The notes beneath the pieces were generated by a model. That model worked only from the letters and a program-made list of their open reading frames with translations. It had not been told where the DNA came from and did not search any database. 64,000 nucleotides of DNA from Toxotes chatareus (Eukaryota > Chordata > Actinopteri > Toxotidae), in NCBI GenBank assembly GCA_016801885.1, contig CM028882.1, forward strand, positions 2,976,001-3,040,000, read 5' to 3'. The first letter of the stretch is position 1. Each line of letters starts with the position of its first letter. Positions 36,587 to 48,849 of the stretch are shown in pieces. A program made the translations under genes and the position numbers.

Positions 36587-38040
36587 AGCATACCAGTGAA
36601 TTTACTGCTGTGTGCAAAATACAGGGGGGCCTTGGACCCTGTAATTAACACCTTTTTTGAGGGGGAGGGAGTCTCAAAATGAAGCTAATTATTTTCTGTT
36701 TATGTGTAATGTAAAATTTATTTACATGGAGGAGCAGCATGGAAAATGAGACCGCCAGTTAACAGGCAGTGGGTGTAGCTTGTATTGGTGCTGCAGCTGC
36801 TGGCATGGATACCTGTCTGCTCCTCCTCCCCTTCTTTGAAAAGCCTCATTAATGTCTTATCTCCTTACTTATCCAAAAAATAAGTCTTTAAACACCACTT
36901 CAATCTTGAAACAAAATAATTTACTGCTATTCTACAAATGATCTCATTGAATAATCTGTGCATCATTCAGAACAGCTCACTGCTCTAAGAAAAACACAAG
37001 GTCAATTAATTAACAGTTAAATGTTTGTGTCTGTCAGAAGATGTAAATAATTGATGAAGGTATCCCACACTGTGCTAGCTGTGCACAGTATTATGCACGG
37101 TTTTGGGAGACGTGTGAGTGTGTGTCTGTGGCATTGAGTTGGTCGGAGCGAAAATAATTTACTGAAAACATGGAGGGTGTTTCTGGAGGCACAATCTGCA
37201 CGTCACTGTATTTTATTTGTTTATCTAGTTATTTTTAACACTTATTTGGTTCCTTGTCATGCACCCCTACAGTTTTTTGCCTGTGCTGCCCAGCGGCCTT
37301 TGCAGGTGTATGGCGGATTTGCAAAACTGGCAGATAATGATAATTTTTATTTATTTTTTTTAAGTACTGCCCACAGCACAGGACCCCCAATTAGGTGGGT
37401 TTCCAACCATCTGTTTTATGTCCATTTTCCTAAAAACATTTTTACACTTGGCTGACGTGAAAACTTGATGTACTGACAAAAGCAAAATGCGTCAGCGTCC
37501 AATAGAAACAGACTTAGCAAATGAATCGTTATGTAGCATGTGACTTAAACATCCACTGATCCAGCTTCCTGTGGCTGAGGAGGCTGAAGACAGCGGCAGA
37601 TGAAAACATCAGCTCCGTGTGAACTGATAATGAGACTGTTACGCTCTTTAAATTATCACATGCAACAAACATAAATATTTCCATCATGTTTTCCACATTG
37701 TTCTACTCTGTTTGAGGTTTGAATGGTGCTTTTCTAATGATGTCGCTGCATCCTCTTCTTCTATGGTTCAATGACACCAAACAGCAGAATCAGTGCCACC
37801 GCTTTATATTGACAAACCAACTGCCAATATCAGAACAGCGGAGGATGGAAATGTGCATTTCTGTCTTTCTTGAAAATTTGGTTAAAAATTGCAGCAGACA
37901 CAAGTTGTGAACGCAGCACTGGCATATCGTCACTGTTGAAGTTGATATAGTGAACTTGTGATCAAATAGTTACTGACATATACATCCAGCAGTTACAGGG
38001 TAACTCTGTCAGTCACCTGGAGTTATGTTGCTCTCTTTTC
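36587..38040. other. intron block, possible left extension of repeat copy B
   Basis: From about 37.5 kb the sequence (AGCTTCCTGTGGCTGAGGAG, GACAGCGGCAGATGAAAACA) has the texture of a dispersed repeat and may belong to the copy at 38.04 kb. The rest is unrecognised intron. Confidence 0.5.
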
Positions 38041-38250
38041 ACTGTGTTTTTACTCTCGAGTTCCTGAGGGAAATACCTGGCTTTATAGCTGCTAAATGCT
38101 CGACCATGTTCAGCAGCTAGTCTCTGTGTCTGTCTGCTGTTTGCTGCCGAGCAGGTGGTGTACAGAGGGTTTTTAGAGCTTTTTCCCTGCTCAGCTGCCT
38201 ACTGCCGCTGAAACTGACCCTCTGACAGTGGAAATAGTGAACCTAAATGG
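38041..38250 (+). repeat. teleost dispersed repeat (GCTGCTAAATGCT family), copy B
   Basis: The blocks TTCCTGAGGGAAATACCTGG, TATAGCTGCTAAATGCTCGA, GTCTGTCTGCTGTTTGCTGC, GAGCAGGTGGTGTACAGAGG and CTGAAACTGACCCTCTGACA lie in family order. This is better preserved than copy A, in the same orientation and 3.8 kb away. It may extend left to about 37.5 kb, where sequence of similar texture begins, but I cannot fix that edge. Confidence 0.65.
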
Positions 38251-41120
38251 AAAAGTCAGATAAACAGTGAGTTTAAATCAGAGAGATGCAGCTGATAATT
38301 CAGTAATTTAAAAAAAGTAGTTTCATTACAAGGCACAGCCCTTTTCACTTTGTCTTTTAATACATCGATATTATAAAAATATTTATAAGTTAAATGTTAA
38401 AAAGAAAAATAAAACAAACATAAAAATGGACAGAGCAAACAACAAATTTGCATTATACAGGCAATAAGAATTGAGTCAGTAAATCTCAAGCAAAACTCAT
38501 TGGTAGGCCCACTGTGGTGTTTTGGGTAGTGTTTAATCATATTTGGCTGATCTGTTGAAAGTTCTGACACAAAACCGACATATAATTTGTATTCCAGTGT
38601 TCTGTATGAATGTAGCTACAAACCAAAACAAACAAATTTCCTGTTCTTCATGAAACCTTTTAGGTGCTCTGAATTTTTATAGACGAGCTGCACAGGACGA
38701 GCAGCCTAGATGAAACAGCCGTGCCCTCTGTGTACTTTTGCCCTCTGTTAAACTTGGCAATGAGCAGCACTTTCAAGTCTGCCGAATGTGGGTCACACAG
38801 CGCTCTGCTTGTGGTCTCTGTGGTCTTGCTCTGCATAAATAACAGCACATCAGTAGCTACTTCAAACAAGCTCCACAGGGCTGAGACAAGACTCACTGTG
38901 CCAAACGTTGGTGTAGACTTTCTTGTTTCTTCGGCTCAGTCCACCAAAGGCTTGTTTTTGGACACTCACAGAACTGCAGAATGGCTAAGTTGATATTGGC
39001 CCCAACTCCGACTGGGTGAGAATTAGAAGATTTGAATTAAATCTTAACGTTTCATTGGGGAAGCTGCTGGTCTGATTGCTCTGATGAAGTTGTAATAAAA
39101 AGCAATAGCATGTTTATTTGTCGGTCCAGTCGATCACATACAGAATACAGCGTTTCTGGTCTGACATTATTAACCGTGTCAGAGCTGAAACCTGTCTTCC
39201 CCTCGCGCTGTATCTGTCTCTGGAGCCTTTCAGCTGCATCTCTATGGACGATAATGAGGCCTCCAGTGGAGAGGTAATGTTGAATAAGTGGGATCCTCTC
39301 CAGGCTCTTGTTAAGTGTCAGTGAAGTGGGGTAAAACCTTCGGCAAAGTTCTCCACACCAACATAAGGCGAGTGTATTTTTATAGAGGCCTTTAAAGCCT
39401 TGTCTCGAGAACGTCTTTGTCTGTCATGGTAGAGGAATCCTATTCGGCTCTTTAACTGCCTTTAAAAGACAGTTTCAGACACAGATTGTTCCTCACAGCA
39501 TGGCTGCCACTCTTCATGGCATTAAGTAAATGGCTGACCTGGCATGAAGGTCAAAGATGACAAGTTCGAGACGGAAATTAGTCTGAGGAAGTTCAGTTCA
39601 GTTTCTTGGTGGACAGCAGAAGCTTTGAACAAAAGAAAGAAGCAATAAAAACCAAAGATGAAAATAAAGGATTGTAATTTAGCACTATAGAAATAAGAAT
39701 TTCCCATCGCAACAGTGACAGTGGCAATTTGTTCTCTTCAAAACACTGTGGTTGAGTGTGGACTGCAGTGGCATGATGCAGAAACCTGTTCACCACAATA
39801 TTATATTTTCAAATTAACAGGCACAGCTGTTTGAAATTTACTGAAGCAAACCGGCTCTCGGATTAATGACTTCCGGTGCATGTTAAATAAAGAAGTTAGC
39901 TGCACAAAAATATGTTTTTCTCAAGGTTCATTTAAAATAAAGTTTTGCTTCACTGTGTCTGTTGAGATAGAACACAGAGCCGATTCAGTCTGCAGCCATT
40001 CCAGGTAAACTGAGGCAACTGTAGGACCATCTGAGATCTGAGATCACAGTTGGCATCGGAAGGAACTAAAGCACTCAGTTGTCAGAGAAGATTGTGGTTT
40101 TGTTCCTTAATTATTGAAAAACCACATTTAAATATTTATAGTTATGTTTGAGGTACCTAAACATAACCATAGAAAACCATAATGGTCATGATGTTATCTC
40201 AGGCTCTGACATAACAGTCAGCATAGTCAGCAGACAAGGTTATAACAAAGGTTACTGTTTGTTCCTGCGTTTGAATGAACATATAAAATTACTCCTGTTT
40301 ATGTTGATGGAAGCAGCTTTACCTCTCAACACATTTGTTAGTTGGTTCTATAGGAACATCAGTTTTAGAAGACAGGGTTGCTCAGTAACACCAAAATCCA
40401 GATTATCATCAGGATAGAAATGCCCTTTTTTTAATCAGTTAAACCTTTTCTTGTGGCGTCTGAGCTCACCTGAGCTGTCTGTAGAAGAGACATGTCCCCA
40501 CTGTCCATACCCACATGTGCACCTGTGATGTTAAGACTCGCTTGTCTCTCTTGTCTTTATTTACTGGTGATGAAATGGAGACACCATACCAGCAGACAAC
40601 GTCAGAATGAACCAAAGTGGATTCATCTTTAACAAGATAATACTGTAGTATTGGTAACTTAGATTATACTTTGTGTACAGGAATATGAATATCATGATAA
40701 AATAAAAGTAAAATAAACATCATATACTGACTAAATGGCAGGATACGGATAACTGTCATACAAGTGTACATGTAAAAGGGAATCAGAGCAGATGATACAT
40801 TAAACACTCATCTTTTGATGTATTTTACACCTGCATTGGCATTTTTTTGAAGTACTTTTATCTTTAACAGTCCTAATTGTAGAGTCAGTATCAGTGGGAA
40901 AAAAAAGCAAACTGCAAATAAAGCTGCACTTCTCATCTCCTCTCTTTGACAGTGGCATAACAAAAAGCCTGTTTTCTCCTCTTTGAGATGCACTCCCAGA
41001 CACTCTTTAACAGATTTCACTCTGTCTGTCTGTCACTCAATTCTGCGCTGACTCTGCACTACTCCGCAGAGAGTGGAGACATCAACAGATCCACAGGAGA
41101 GATCAGGGCATTGAGAGACT
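38251..41120. other. intron block, no gene seen
   Basis: A+T-rich intron. A small tandem CTGAGATCTGAGATC occurs near 40.03 kb. 39.95-40.40 kb has repeat-like texture but no family I can name. Confidence 0.6.
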
Positions 41121-41177
41121 GCTCCTCTCTCCCTCTCTCTCTCGCTCTCTCTCTGTCAGCTTTCCTCTCTCTCTTCA
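41121..41177. repeat. (CT)n-rich microsatellite
   Basis: CTCCTCTCTCCCTCTCTCTC then TCGCTCTCTCTCTG, followed by TTTCCTCTCTCTCTTC. It is an interrupted polypurine/polypyrimidine tract 165 bp upstream of a CA microsatellite. The two low-complexity tracts make up a 204-codon chance ORF. Confidence 0.9.
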
Positions 41178-41339
41178 TGTCAGATGCAGGAGCAGTGTTT
41201 AAGCAGGCAGGCTGCAGCCCAGCTGCCTTTGAACCTGCATATGTGATTGCCGTAGGATGGTTGGTCGGGCTGAACAGGCAAAGCCACATGCATAAGTATT
41301 CAATTTCACATGACAACACACACTTACACACGCACACAA

Positions 41340-41341
<2 letters not shown>

Positions 41342-41394
<53 letters not shown>
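41342..41394. repeat. (AC)26 microsatellite
   Basis: 53 uninterrupted bases of alternating A and C, preceded by imperfect CACACTTACACACGCACACA. Poly-HT and poly-CV frames through it are artefacts. Confidence 0.97.
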
Positions 41395-41395
<1 letters not shown>

Positions 41396-41397
41396 TT

Positions 41398-41560
41398 TCC
41401 ATTCTTAATTAGCATTAATCACTGGCCCTTTTGTAAATGCTGCTGGCTGCCAATTATCAATGATTACGCACTATTAGCTGCTGGGAAGGTGAGGAGGGTC
41501 AAGGCTGGCCCTTTTCACTGGACATTATTCAGTAGAAAAATGCATGGTAATAGCAGAAAA
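41398..41560. promoter_or_regulatory. candidate conserved non-coding element beside the CA repeat
   Basis: TTCTTAATTAGCATTAATCA, GCTGCCAATTATCAATGATT and ATTAGCTGCTGGG pack several homeodomain cores in the 90 bases after the (AC)26 tract. The rest is unique sequence without repeat similarity. Confidence 0.25.
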
Positions 41561-42441
41561 GAACTTCTCCCACATATTTATGGTAATGACTTGACCATTT
41601 AGCTAGAAATGTGCCCCCAGCAGTAACCCAGCTGAGTTGTGGTTATATTTTGGCCCTGCCACAACAACATGGACAAATGATGAATTTCTGTTGTCGTGTT
41701 AGACCGATGGTGTTCAAACTGATGTCCAGTGCAGTCATGTTCATGTGAGTTATTTTGCTTTCTTTGGTTAAATTCAGGCTCATTCTCCATCTGATGAATT
41801 CTGTTCCTCTTTGAGGTTAAAGTATAGAAGCTTGATGCCAGCCCGTGGAAAAAATATAAACCTTTTAACCACAATCAAAAGAACTGATCCATTTTTAAAA
41901 AGTTAAAAAATTATAAATTCATTAATAAAAATTGAATCTAAATGGTGCATCGAGAAATAGTAGTCGTTAAATTTGCTAATTCCTAATTTATTTTCTGAGT
42001 ATTGCTTTTTTGCTATGTAAATATTTAATTGCATTTTCATTGTCGTTTTCAGTTACTCTTTGACAGAGCAGAGAATAAGAAGGAAACATGATCAGTGAAA
42101 TATTAATATTCACATACTGAACATATTTCAGAATTACAATGGTGAATTAATGAATTGGTTTTAAAACTTAATCAGAAAATTAACATTGTACTGTTTAGTA
42201 GTCCGTGTACTAATGTATCACTTTAAAATGTTTCATAATCCAGTTTCTTGCTGTAAATGTCAAACGTGCAGTTTTCATCTCATGACATGAACAGTTTAGT
42301 TTAAAACTTGCTGAATTATGTTCCACTGTTAAACTGTAGAGGAGAGTCCTAAAACTTTTCTACTTATACCACACTACTGTATCACATCTGTACCAAACCA
42401 ATGAGCAAACCTGAAGGTTGATTTAAAGCCTTATTAATTTA

Positions 42442-42462
42442 ATTATTTATTTATTTATTTTT
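42442..42462. repeat. (ATTT)n short tandem repeat
   Basis: ATTATTTATTTATTTATTTT, five units of ATTT. Minor low-complexity tract. Confidence 0.9.
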
Positions 42463-42534
42463 GGGGTACTTGAGCAACACATACAAGCTGAAAACACTGT
42501 TAGTAATCTGTTTCCTGTGTACACACCCAGCAGA

Positions 42535-42745
42535 AACAGCATTCATTTGGAGCCGTGTTAGTTTTCAGTCTAGGTCTAAAATTCACTTTCCTTTTAGCTC
42601 TGTTTTCATCTCCTTTGGGAAATATCAAACTAAAATGCTAAAACACTGCAGAGCTGAGGGAAACTGCAGAATCAGCTGATAACTCTCGGAGGGTTCATCA
42701 CCACAAGCGACTACTTTCATATTACGCACAGTCATTTGTTCCATT
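42535..42745 (+). repeat. possible third copy of the same teleost repeat family
   Basis: GCATTCATTTGGAGCCGTGT, TTTTCAGTCTAGGTCTAAAA, CTTTTAGCTCTGTTTTCATC, GGGAAATATC and a GAGGGTTCATCACCAC block resemble the 5' part of the family represented at 34.2 and 38.0 kb. The diagnostic GCTGCTAAATGCT segment is replaced by a degenerate AAAATGCTAAAACACTGC. The call is uncertain. Confidence 0.4.
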
Positions 42746-43919
42746 GTTTATGTAAATCATGACTGTGCTTACAATTTTTTTAAATTTCCTTAAAAACCTT
42801 TTTCCAGTGAATGATTTAGAAGAATCTTATTGATATTTTCAGCTTCCATGTTTTTTTTTTGTTTTTTTTTTCCAGTTTGACAGTCAAAAGCCAAAACCAA
42901 TGGCAGTATGGAGAGACGTTCCTTCATCCAATGAGATGTAGCTGCTGATCTCTGAGCGAAGAGAACTGTCAATCATCGGTCCTCTCTCTCTCTGTACAGC
43001 CGAGCTGAAATAACATCTCTCCCGAGCAATGTGCCTATTCAGCCTTGCCACACTACAATAAGCAAAGCAAAAGTTGTGGGCTGGTGTTGCCAGGCGACAG
43101 TCATTTTTTGCCTTTTCCTCACTTTTTCCACTCTTACCCAGCCTACCTCATCCTCCGTCTTTAGTAAGTGCTCCCCAATGTGTAGAAAGTAATAGGAATA
43201 GTTAGGCATAGGAATAACACCCTCCCTAACACACACCTGTCTAAGATAGATTTCTCCTTGTGTGATGTGTTTTTTAACGCTGGTGGCAACTCTAGATAGA
43301 ATCTGCTGCTTTCATTCTGAGGGACCAAGATCAAAACTTGATGTTTGCTGTTGATGTTTCAGATACCTGAATTATGTTCTGCTGTCAAACTGCACTGTAG
43401 CTGTGCTGGAAATATCTTGACGTCTCATTTACATTCGGCTGGTTTTCCTCAAAAATAAGAAAACTGCACTAGCAAACAATGAAATGGACCCAGAGACACA
43501 GCATACATTAGCAACAGCTGTTTTATTTCATGTAAAAGTTTTTTTTTTAGGGTGGACTTGTCCTTTAAAGATCCTATTTATATTGGCAGTAATTGGATCT
43601 TTGACAGGCTTTTTTGAATGACATGAAAATGAGGTGGCAATCCAAATTGTAACGCCACATTTTTAGTAATGAGCTTAAAAACATTTGCTTATCAGCTGAA
43701 CTGCTGAATAAAGATAGAGTGGTGCCTCCAGTTAAGAATGCAGCACAGAGCTGAGGAGGAGAGGAAAAAAAAAGATAAATAAATAATGGAAGCAGAAGGC
43801 AAAGGGGGGATTTGAAACTCATTTGCATTGCACAATTGATTTCTCGCAACTACCCTGTCCGCAATGTCAGTCATTCCCTCTTTTGAGTTTTAATTAAATC
43901 CCTGACTGAGTTCTGTTCG

Positions 43920-44330
43920 AATTTCTGATTTGAAGCCGCAGTCAATAGAAGCAAAGTGTCCAAAGATTGGGCCCCGTTCACTAAATCAATTCCAACAATG
44001 CTTCCAGGCCTGTGCTTCTGCAGAGGGAGCCGGCTACACAATGGGTGTCAGAGGAGATAATATCTACCCGCTTGTAACCGTCCCGTCCCTGCTGGGGGGA
44101 ACACTTCACCACAGGCCTATCAGTTCTCCTTCCTCCTCCTGCCTCCTCATGATATGATCTCATTTTACAAAATGATAATATGATGCCGCTCATAATGGAT
44201 GGTAATGAAGATTGAATTATCCACATTTTAATGGATATGGAAGCACATGGCCTATATATTACATGGTAACTTCTCCTACATATTGCATGAGAACGTATCA
44301 TTTACGTGTACGTGAATGCACTACATATTA
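43920..44330. promoter_or_regulatory. candidate conserved non-coding element
   Basis: About 400 bp of complex unique sequence (GGGCCCCGTTCACTAAATCA through TTTACAAAATGATAATATGA to TGAATTATCCACATTTTAAT). Its mixed G+C-rich and TAAT-rich texture stands out from neighbouring low-complexity intron. It ends near an imperfect ACGTGTACGT inverted motif at 44303-44312. Confidence 0.25.
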
Positions 44331-46925
44331 TTAAATTAACACTTTTTACATAATACAATATACATACACATACATAATGAATACTACATATACAGTACAT
44401 TACACACCCATAAATATTCTTTGTTCATACAATGGCCAATGAAATCTGATTAATCCGTATGCAAAGCCTTCTGCCAGTTGGACCTTAATTATATTCTACA
44501 GGAAAGATAGAATATAACCCCAGACGGTGAAGCATGGAAAATGCGAGTTTTCCCAGATAAAGCAGGATGGTAGCCGACACGAATCGGACCCATTGAGGAC
44601 CCAGGTTCCTGCCTCTGCTCATTATGCCTCACCTCTGGCAGGTTCTGTTTTGCATTTTTAATGAGATGGAGAGTGGAGCAACATTTCACATCTCGCATTC
44701 CTCCACACAGTGGAGTCATCTGTCAGAGATGATAAACTCCAATTTGGTGAGAGGTCAAGTGAAATATTAACAAGAGCCTCCAGCAAACCACTCAATCAAT
44801 TACAAAATGATATATTCATAAATCAATGGGATGGAGCAGACAGCTGAAAGACGAAACGCTTCGGTGCAGTGAGATTGGCATATTGGCTTTTGGACCAAAT
44901 TAACATTTTCTGTCATCTTGGCCGGTTTTCCATGTTCATGGTAAAGTTAGCAGTTTCCTCTGATTTGCTTCCAGATATGACATTTCACTGTGACCAATAG
45001 TTCATTCCTGCTGCTGTTCTTGACTTGACTGATACATTCAGATGTGCTGCTTAATCTTCCCCTATTATATCCATCCTAATCTCCTTATTTTATATATACA
45101 GTAGAGCATAGACACATCACAGCAAGCCTATACAGTTTTTGGAAGAAGGAAGAGCTTCATCCAATAGTTAAGAGCCACAAATATCAACCTAATGGTGGCA
45201 CTAGAAGAACAGTCAGGGCAAAGTCATTAGGGTCGATCCTCTGGGGACAATGAATGTCTGTACATAATGTGGTGCCAATCTATCTTGTAGATGTTAAGGT
45301 GTTTCATACGATAAGTAAGAACTCTGCTGCTGCTGGTGGTGGTAGAGGACAAGTCAGGAGATCACCAGAATCAGGAGGATTTATCCATGAATTGTGTATA
45401 CTCCTTTTTCTTTGGTTTGGATCAAGTGAAAGACACTTTAACATTTATCACTACCTTGTAATTGCAGTTTATTACTAAAGTGGATGCAGATCAGCAAATG
45501 TCAGATACTATGACTGTAATGCTTCTTTTACAATCCAAAGACATAAATGAAACCACATTGGACATGTATTGGAGACATCTGATTGACCTGTCAGGTTTCC
45601 ACCCTGTGAATACTCACATAGGCCGAAGCCCAATGACCCTGAAAAACTAAATGTTGTGTAGACTATAAAACAGCATGCTCAAATTAGTATTGTGCCCCAG
45701 ATGAAGCTAGAAATAAGAATTGAGCAGAGCCAGAGGGTTGCACTGATTCATGGAATCTATCTGTGCCCTGTCTGTATCTGTGATTGTATGAGTACAACTG
45801 CGGTGGAAGCACCTTGAGTTTTCCTCCACAGTATAAAGGGGAGTGTTAAATAAGATTTATCAGAGCCGCCTCAGCCTCAGGTTTAGAGGCCATTTCCCAT
45901 GAATCCCACTGTGGACCCTCTGTGGCCCCCATCAGCCAGCTTGTAAATAAATCAGCCTCAATCGTATGGCTCTCGTTTTTAGAGATTCCGTTTACCTCAC
46001 GACCGCTGAGCTGCTCTGCACTTTTCTCACATCAGGAGCCAGTGGTGAGCTGGACAGCTCGAACGTCATAAGGGGGAGGGGGGAGGTGCTGGTGGGGTGC
46101 TGGGGGTTGCTTATGCAGAACAAGTCTTGAGCTTGACAAGCTCCATCATTTGCCCCCTCTCTCTGTTTGACAGGGAAAATGAGTTGGAATTGGAGCTTTG
46201 TCAGGCAGTCGCAGTCGATAATTAGTTTCTGGCCTTTCAATTTGAACGTACCAGGAGACAGCACAGGTAACGCTTAAGTCATTTGCTATGGCTGAAAGAG
46301 TGATCAAAGCCATTCAGACAGCCAGACACGTTCCATTCCAGAGGGGCTGAAGACCTTTTCGCATTTTCAAACGAGGTACACCTGTCTCAGTTTAGAGAGA
46401 TACTGTCTCTGTGATATTTTATTTATGTCTATATTTATTCAAATGTCATGCAGTCTAAACGGACAGTCCACACGGGCTTAACAAGGTGCTATGTCTGGAC
46501 AGAATGTTCTGATTATGTACTACATTAAACTTAATTGTGAACCAACTTTATTATAGCATGCACTTTACTAGGATATGATATGATCAAAATTATTTTTGGC
46601 TCTGTACTGTACTCTGACAAAAATCAAAATGCTGCAGAACCACTGCTTTCTTTTAACCCTCTCTAAACCTGCCACCTGTATTACCCACAATTCAGCTCAA
46701 CCACCTACAGTTAGGTAGGAGATTTGGGCGTGTTACACTAGTAGTGGCTAACGGAAACTTGCAAAGGTAGATGAAGTCCCCTCTGTTAAGCCCTCCTTTA
46801 AGTTCTGATTAGCTTGGTTGATTTTGCAACTGGGAAACAGCCATCGGTGAGCACAAAACCAAATGAACTGTTGATTACACTGGAGGTGTATGCAGTGAGT
46901 CTGAGCTCTGGAGCCAAGCTAACTC

Positions 46926-46931
46926 TTTTTT

Positions 46932-47016
<85 letters not shown>

Positions 47017-47073
47017 GGGGTATATATATATATATATATATATTATTCTATATATATATATATATATATATAT
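46926..47073. repeat. compound microsatellite T11 (GT)27 (AT)13 GGGG (TA)n TTATTC (TA)n
   Basis: A T run (46926-46936) leads into 54 bases of GT (46937-46990), 26 bases of AT (46991-47016), four Gs, 23 bases of TA (47021-47043) and another TA run (47049-47073). The AT blocks can pair with each other or themselves as cruciforms. The overlapping ORFs rich in C/V and Y/I are artefacts. Confidence 0.97.
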
Positions 47074-47345
47074 TTGGTACCAATGCACTTTATTCTAGTA
47101 AAACTATAGTTTTTCTGCAAAAAATGCTTTTTCTCTTCTTCACTTTCACTTAAAAGAAGCTAATTAATTAACAAGCTGTATGTTGGTTGTTTCATTAGTG
47201 CAAAAGCCAAAATGTAAAAGTTAGGAGGATGAATGACTTCCTGGAGTCTGTGATTCAATGTGACATACTAAGGCAGCCATCAGAGACACGAGGAGGTCAC
47301 TGCATCTGGCTACTGTTCGCCACAAAACTCTGAATGAAACTCACA

Positions 47346-47478
47346 ACTTTTGTATTTTGTTTTTCTATGTGGATTAGTTAACTTTGGAGTTGCTGGGAGG
47401 CATATTTTTAAACTCTGCACAGAGCCAGGCTACTTGTTTCCCCATGCATCCAGCCTCTGTACTACGCTTAATAGATCC
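47346..47478 (-). repeat. teleost dispersed repeat (GCTTAGCTTAGCAT family), copy 2, inverted
   Basis: On the + strand this reads TTGTTTTTCTATGTGGATTA, then TTTTTAAACTCTGCACAGAG, CCAGGCTAC, TTGTTTCCCC and CTACGCTTAATAG. It is the reverse complement of the middle of the family seen at 13.94-14.27 kb (GGGGAAACA, GTAGCCTGGCTCTG in the family sense). It retains the GAGCCAGGCTA block that copy 1 has lost, and its orientation is opposite to copy 1. No target-site duplication could be made out. Confidence 0.65.
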
Positions 47479-48849
47479 TCTGGTATCCAGTCATTTAATT
47501 TTTTCAAGAAAGGGAATAACGTTTTTTTCTAAAATAGCAAACATTGTCTTTAAATGCTTCAAGGATTGCATTTTGTCTGCTCGTGTATGTGGGACATACT
47601 GACAGACGTCAGTCACTGAATGCAAAGGACTCTATTTCTTTAAATTTATGTCAACCTGTCACATAATTTTGTGTCCCCTAAAAGTGGGGAGCAGTGTATA
47701 CAAAGGGCTTCATCTGCACTGTCCATCTCACGTGGATGTAACAACACTCAAATTATACCAGAGAGAGTCAGTACTCGAACCTCACAGTCACTGTTTCCTT
47801 TTAAATCCAGTGTGCTGCAGTGCAGAGCCAAAGCAACAGCAACAGAAAAAGTGTCAATCCTCTCTGACTGCACTGTTTTCCAAGCCTTTGCAGGTGAAAC
47901 ATACCTAGCATACAACCTACCTTCTCTGAAATATATTTAAAGTCTTTGATTATCATCTCATCACCAAGAAAAATTACTAAAAGCAAATAAATTTTTTGAC
48001 AAAATTCCCTTCAAACATCTTGGTTCATCAAACGGAGGACATTAGAGCGTAAAATGAATTTCATTCTTTTCATAAGATTACAGAACAAACAGGTTCTTTT
48101 AAGCACAAGGCTTGTGTCGGTGTCTATGAATCAAACAGCCTGACAACACATCTTTCTACACCTGTCTATTCCCGTCTTATGCCTTGGGATTAATTTTTAA
48201 TCTGATGAGCCTCTGATACATAAAAGCAAGGTTAGCTCAGCGACAAGACAATCCATGGCGAGGATAGATTTTGTAGTAATATGTAAATCACTGTCATCAG
48301 TATTTCAAGCAACAACATTTCTACAGTGGCTTGAAGTCTAATAAAGGGCGGATTGATTCAGCAGTATTGCGAGGATTAGGACAGCAGACACCTCATGTTT
48401 ATACATGAGACGCAAATGTAATGCTGATGAGCCCGTGGCTCACTGGTGAAGCCATCGGTATCCATTATGACTGCTAACAGTGCTAACAAGCCATTTCTCG
48501 GTGAACTGTAATGTGAATAGAGAAAGTATTTTTCTCTTTTTTGGGGGGGAAGCTCCTGGGGAAATAAAGTGACATGACAAACTGGGTTGTATTCACAGTG
48601 ATAATCACCTTCAGCAGATGTCAGTCTTTTTCTTTTTCTTATTAGTGACATGCAGAAGTAATTTGTAGGCAAAGTAAGTGTTTCTATGGCAGCACAAAGG
48701 GTTCAATTTTAAATAAATATATAATTGTACAATATATTATCACATGAATAAACTGTCAAAAGTATAAATGGAACAGATAGTATTAAAACTTTATGAATTG
48801 TTTTTATTTTTATTTCATTTTAGACATTTTTAATTCCAAAGATTTGTCT
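47479..48849. other. intron block, no gene seen
   Basis: Unique A+T-rich sequence between the second GCTTAGC-family copy and the 48.85 kb inverted array. Its right end (48.71-48.84 kb) is strongly A+T-rich and may be part of the array's flank. Confidence 0.6.

Larger units (their letters stand above)
41561..46925. other. intron block, mixed repeats and unique sequence, no gene seen
   Basis: Besides the features listed separately, a roughly 26-base word beginning CTGAATTATGTTC occurs twice in the same orientation with a few differences (about 42313 and 43369), suggesting two fragments of one repeat. 43540-43570 ends AGGGTGGACTTGTCCTTTAA, reminiscent of a repeat terminus. 44.33-44.41 kb is TACA-rich. 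46.66-46.92 kb has repeat-like texture. No coding exon. Confidence 0.55.

Noticed and set aside
41480..41495. AAG|GTGAGG as a recursive splice site
   Set aside because: The upstream sequence is not pyrimidine-rich and contains AG close by.
40988..41602. Longest open frame in the window (204 codons, + strand)
   Set aside because: It runs through the CT and CA microsatellites, giving SLSLALSLS and HTHTHT stretches. No domain or conserved composition is seen.
46798..47153. Overlapping ORFs on both strands with CVCV and YIYI repeats
   Set aside because: Pure translation of the GT/AT compound microsatellite.
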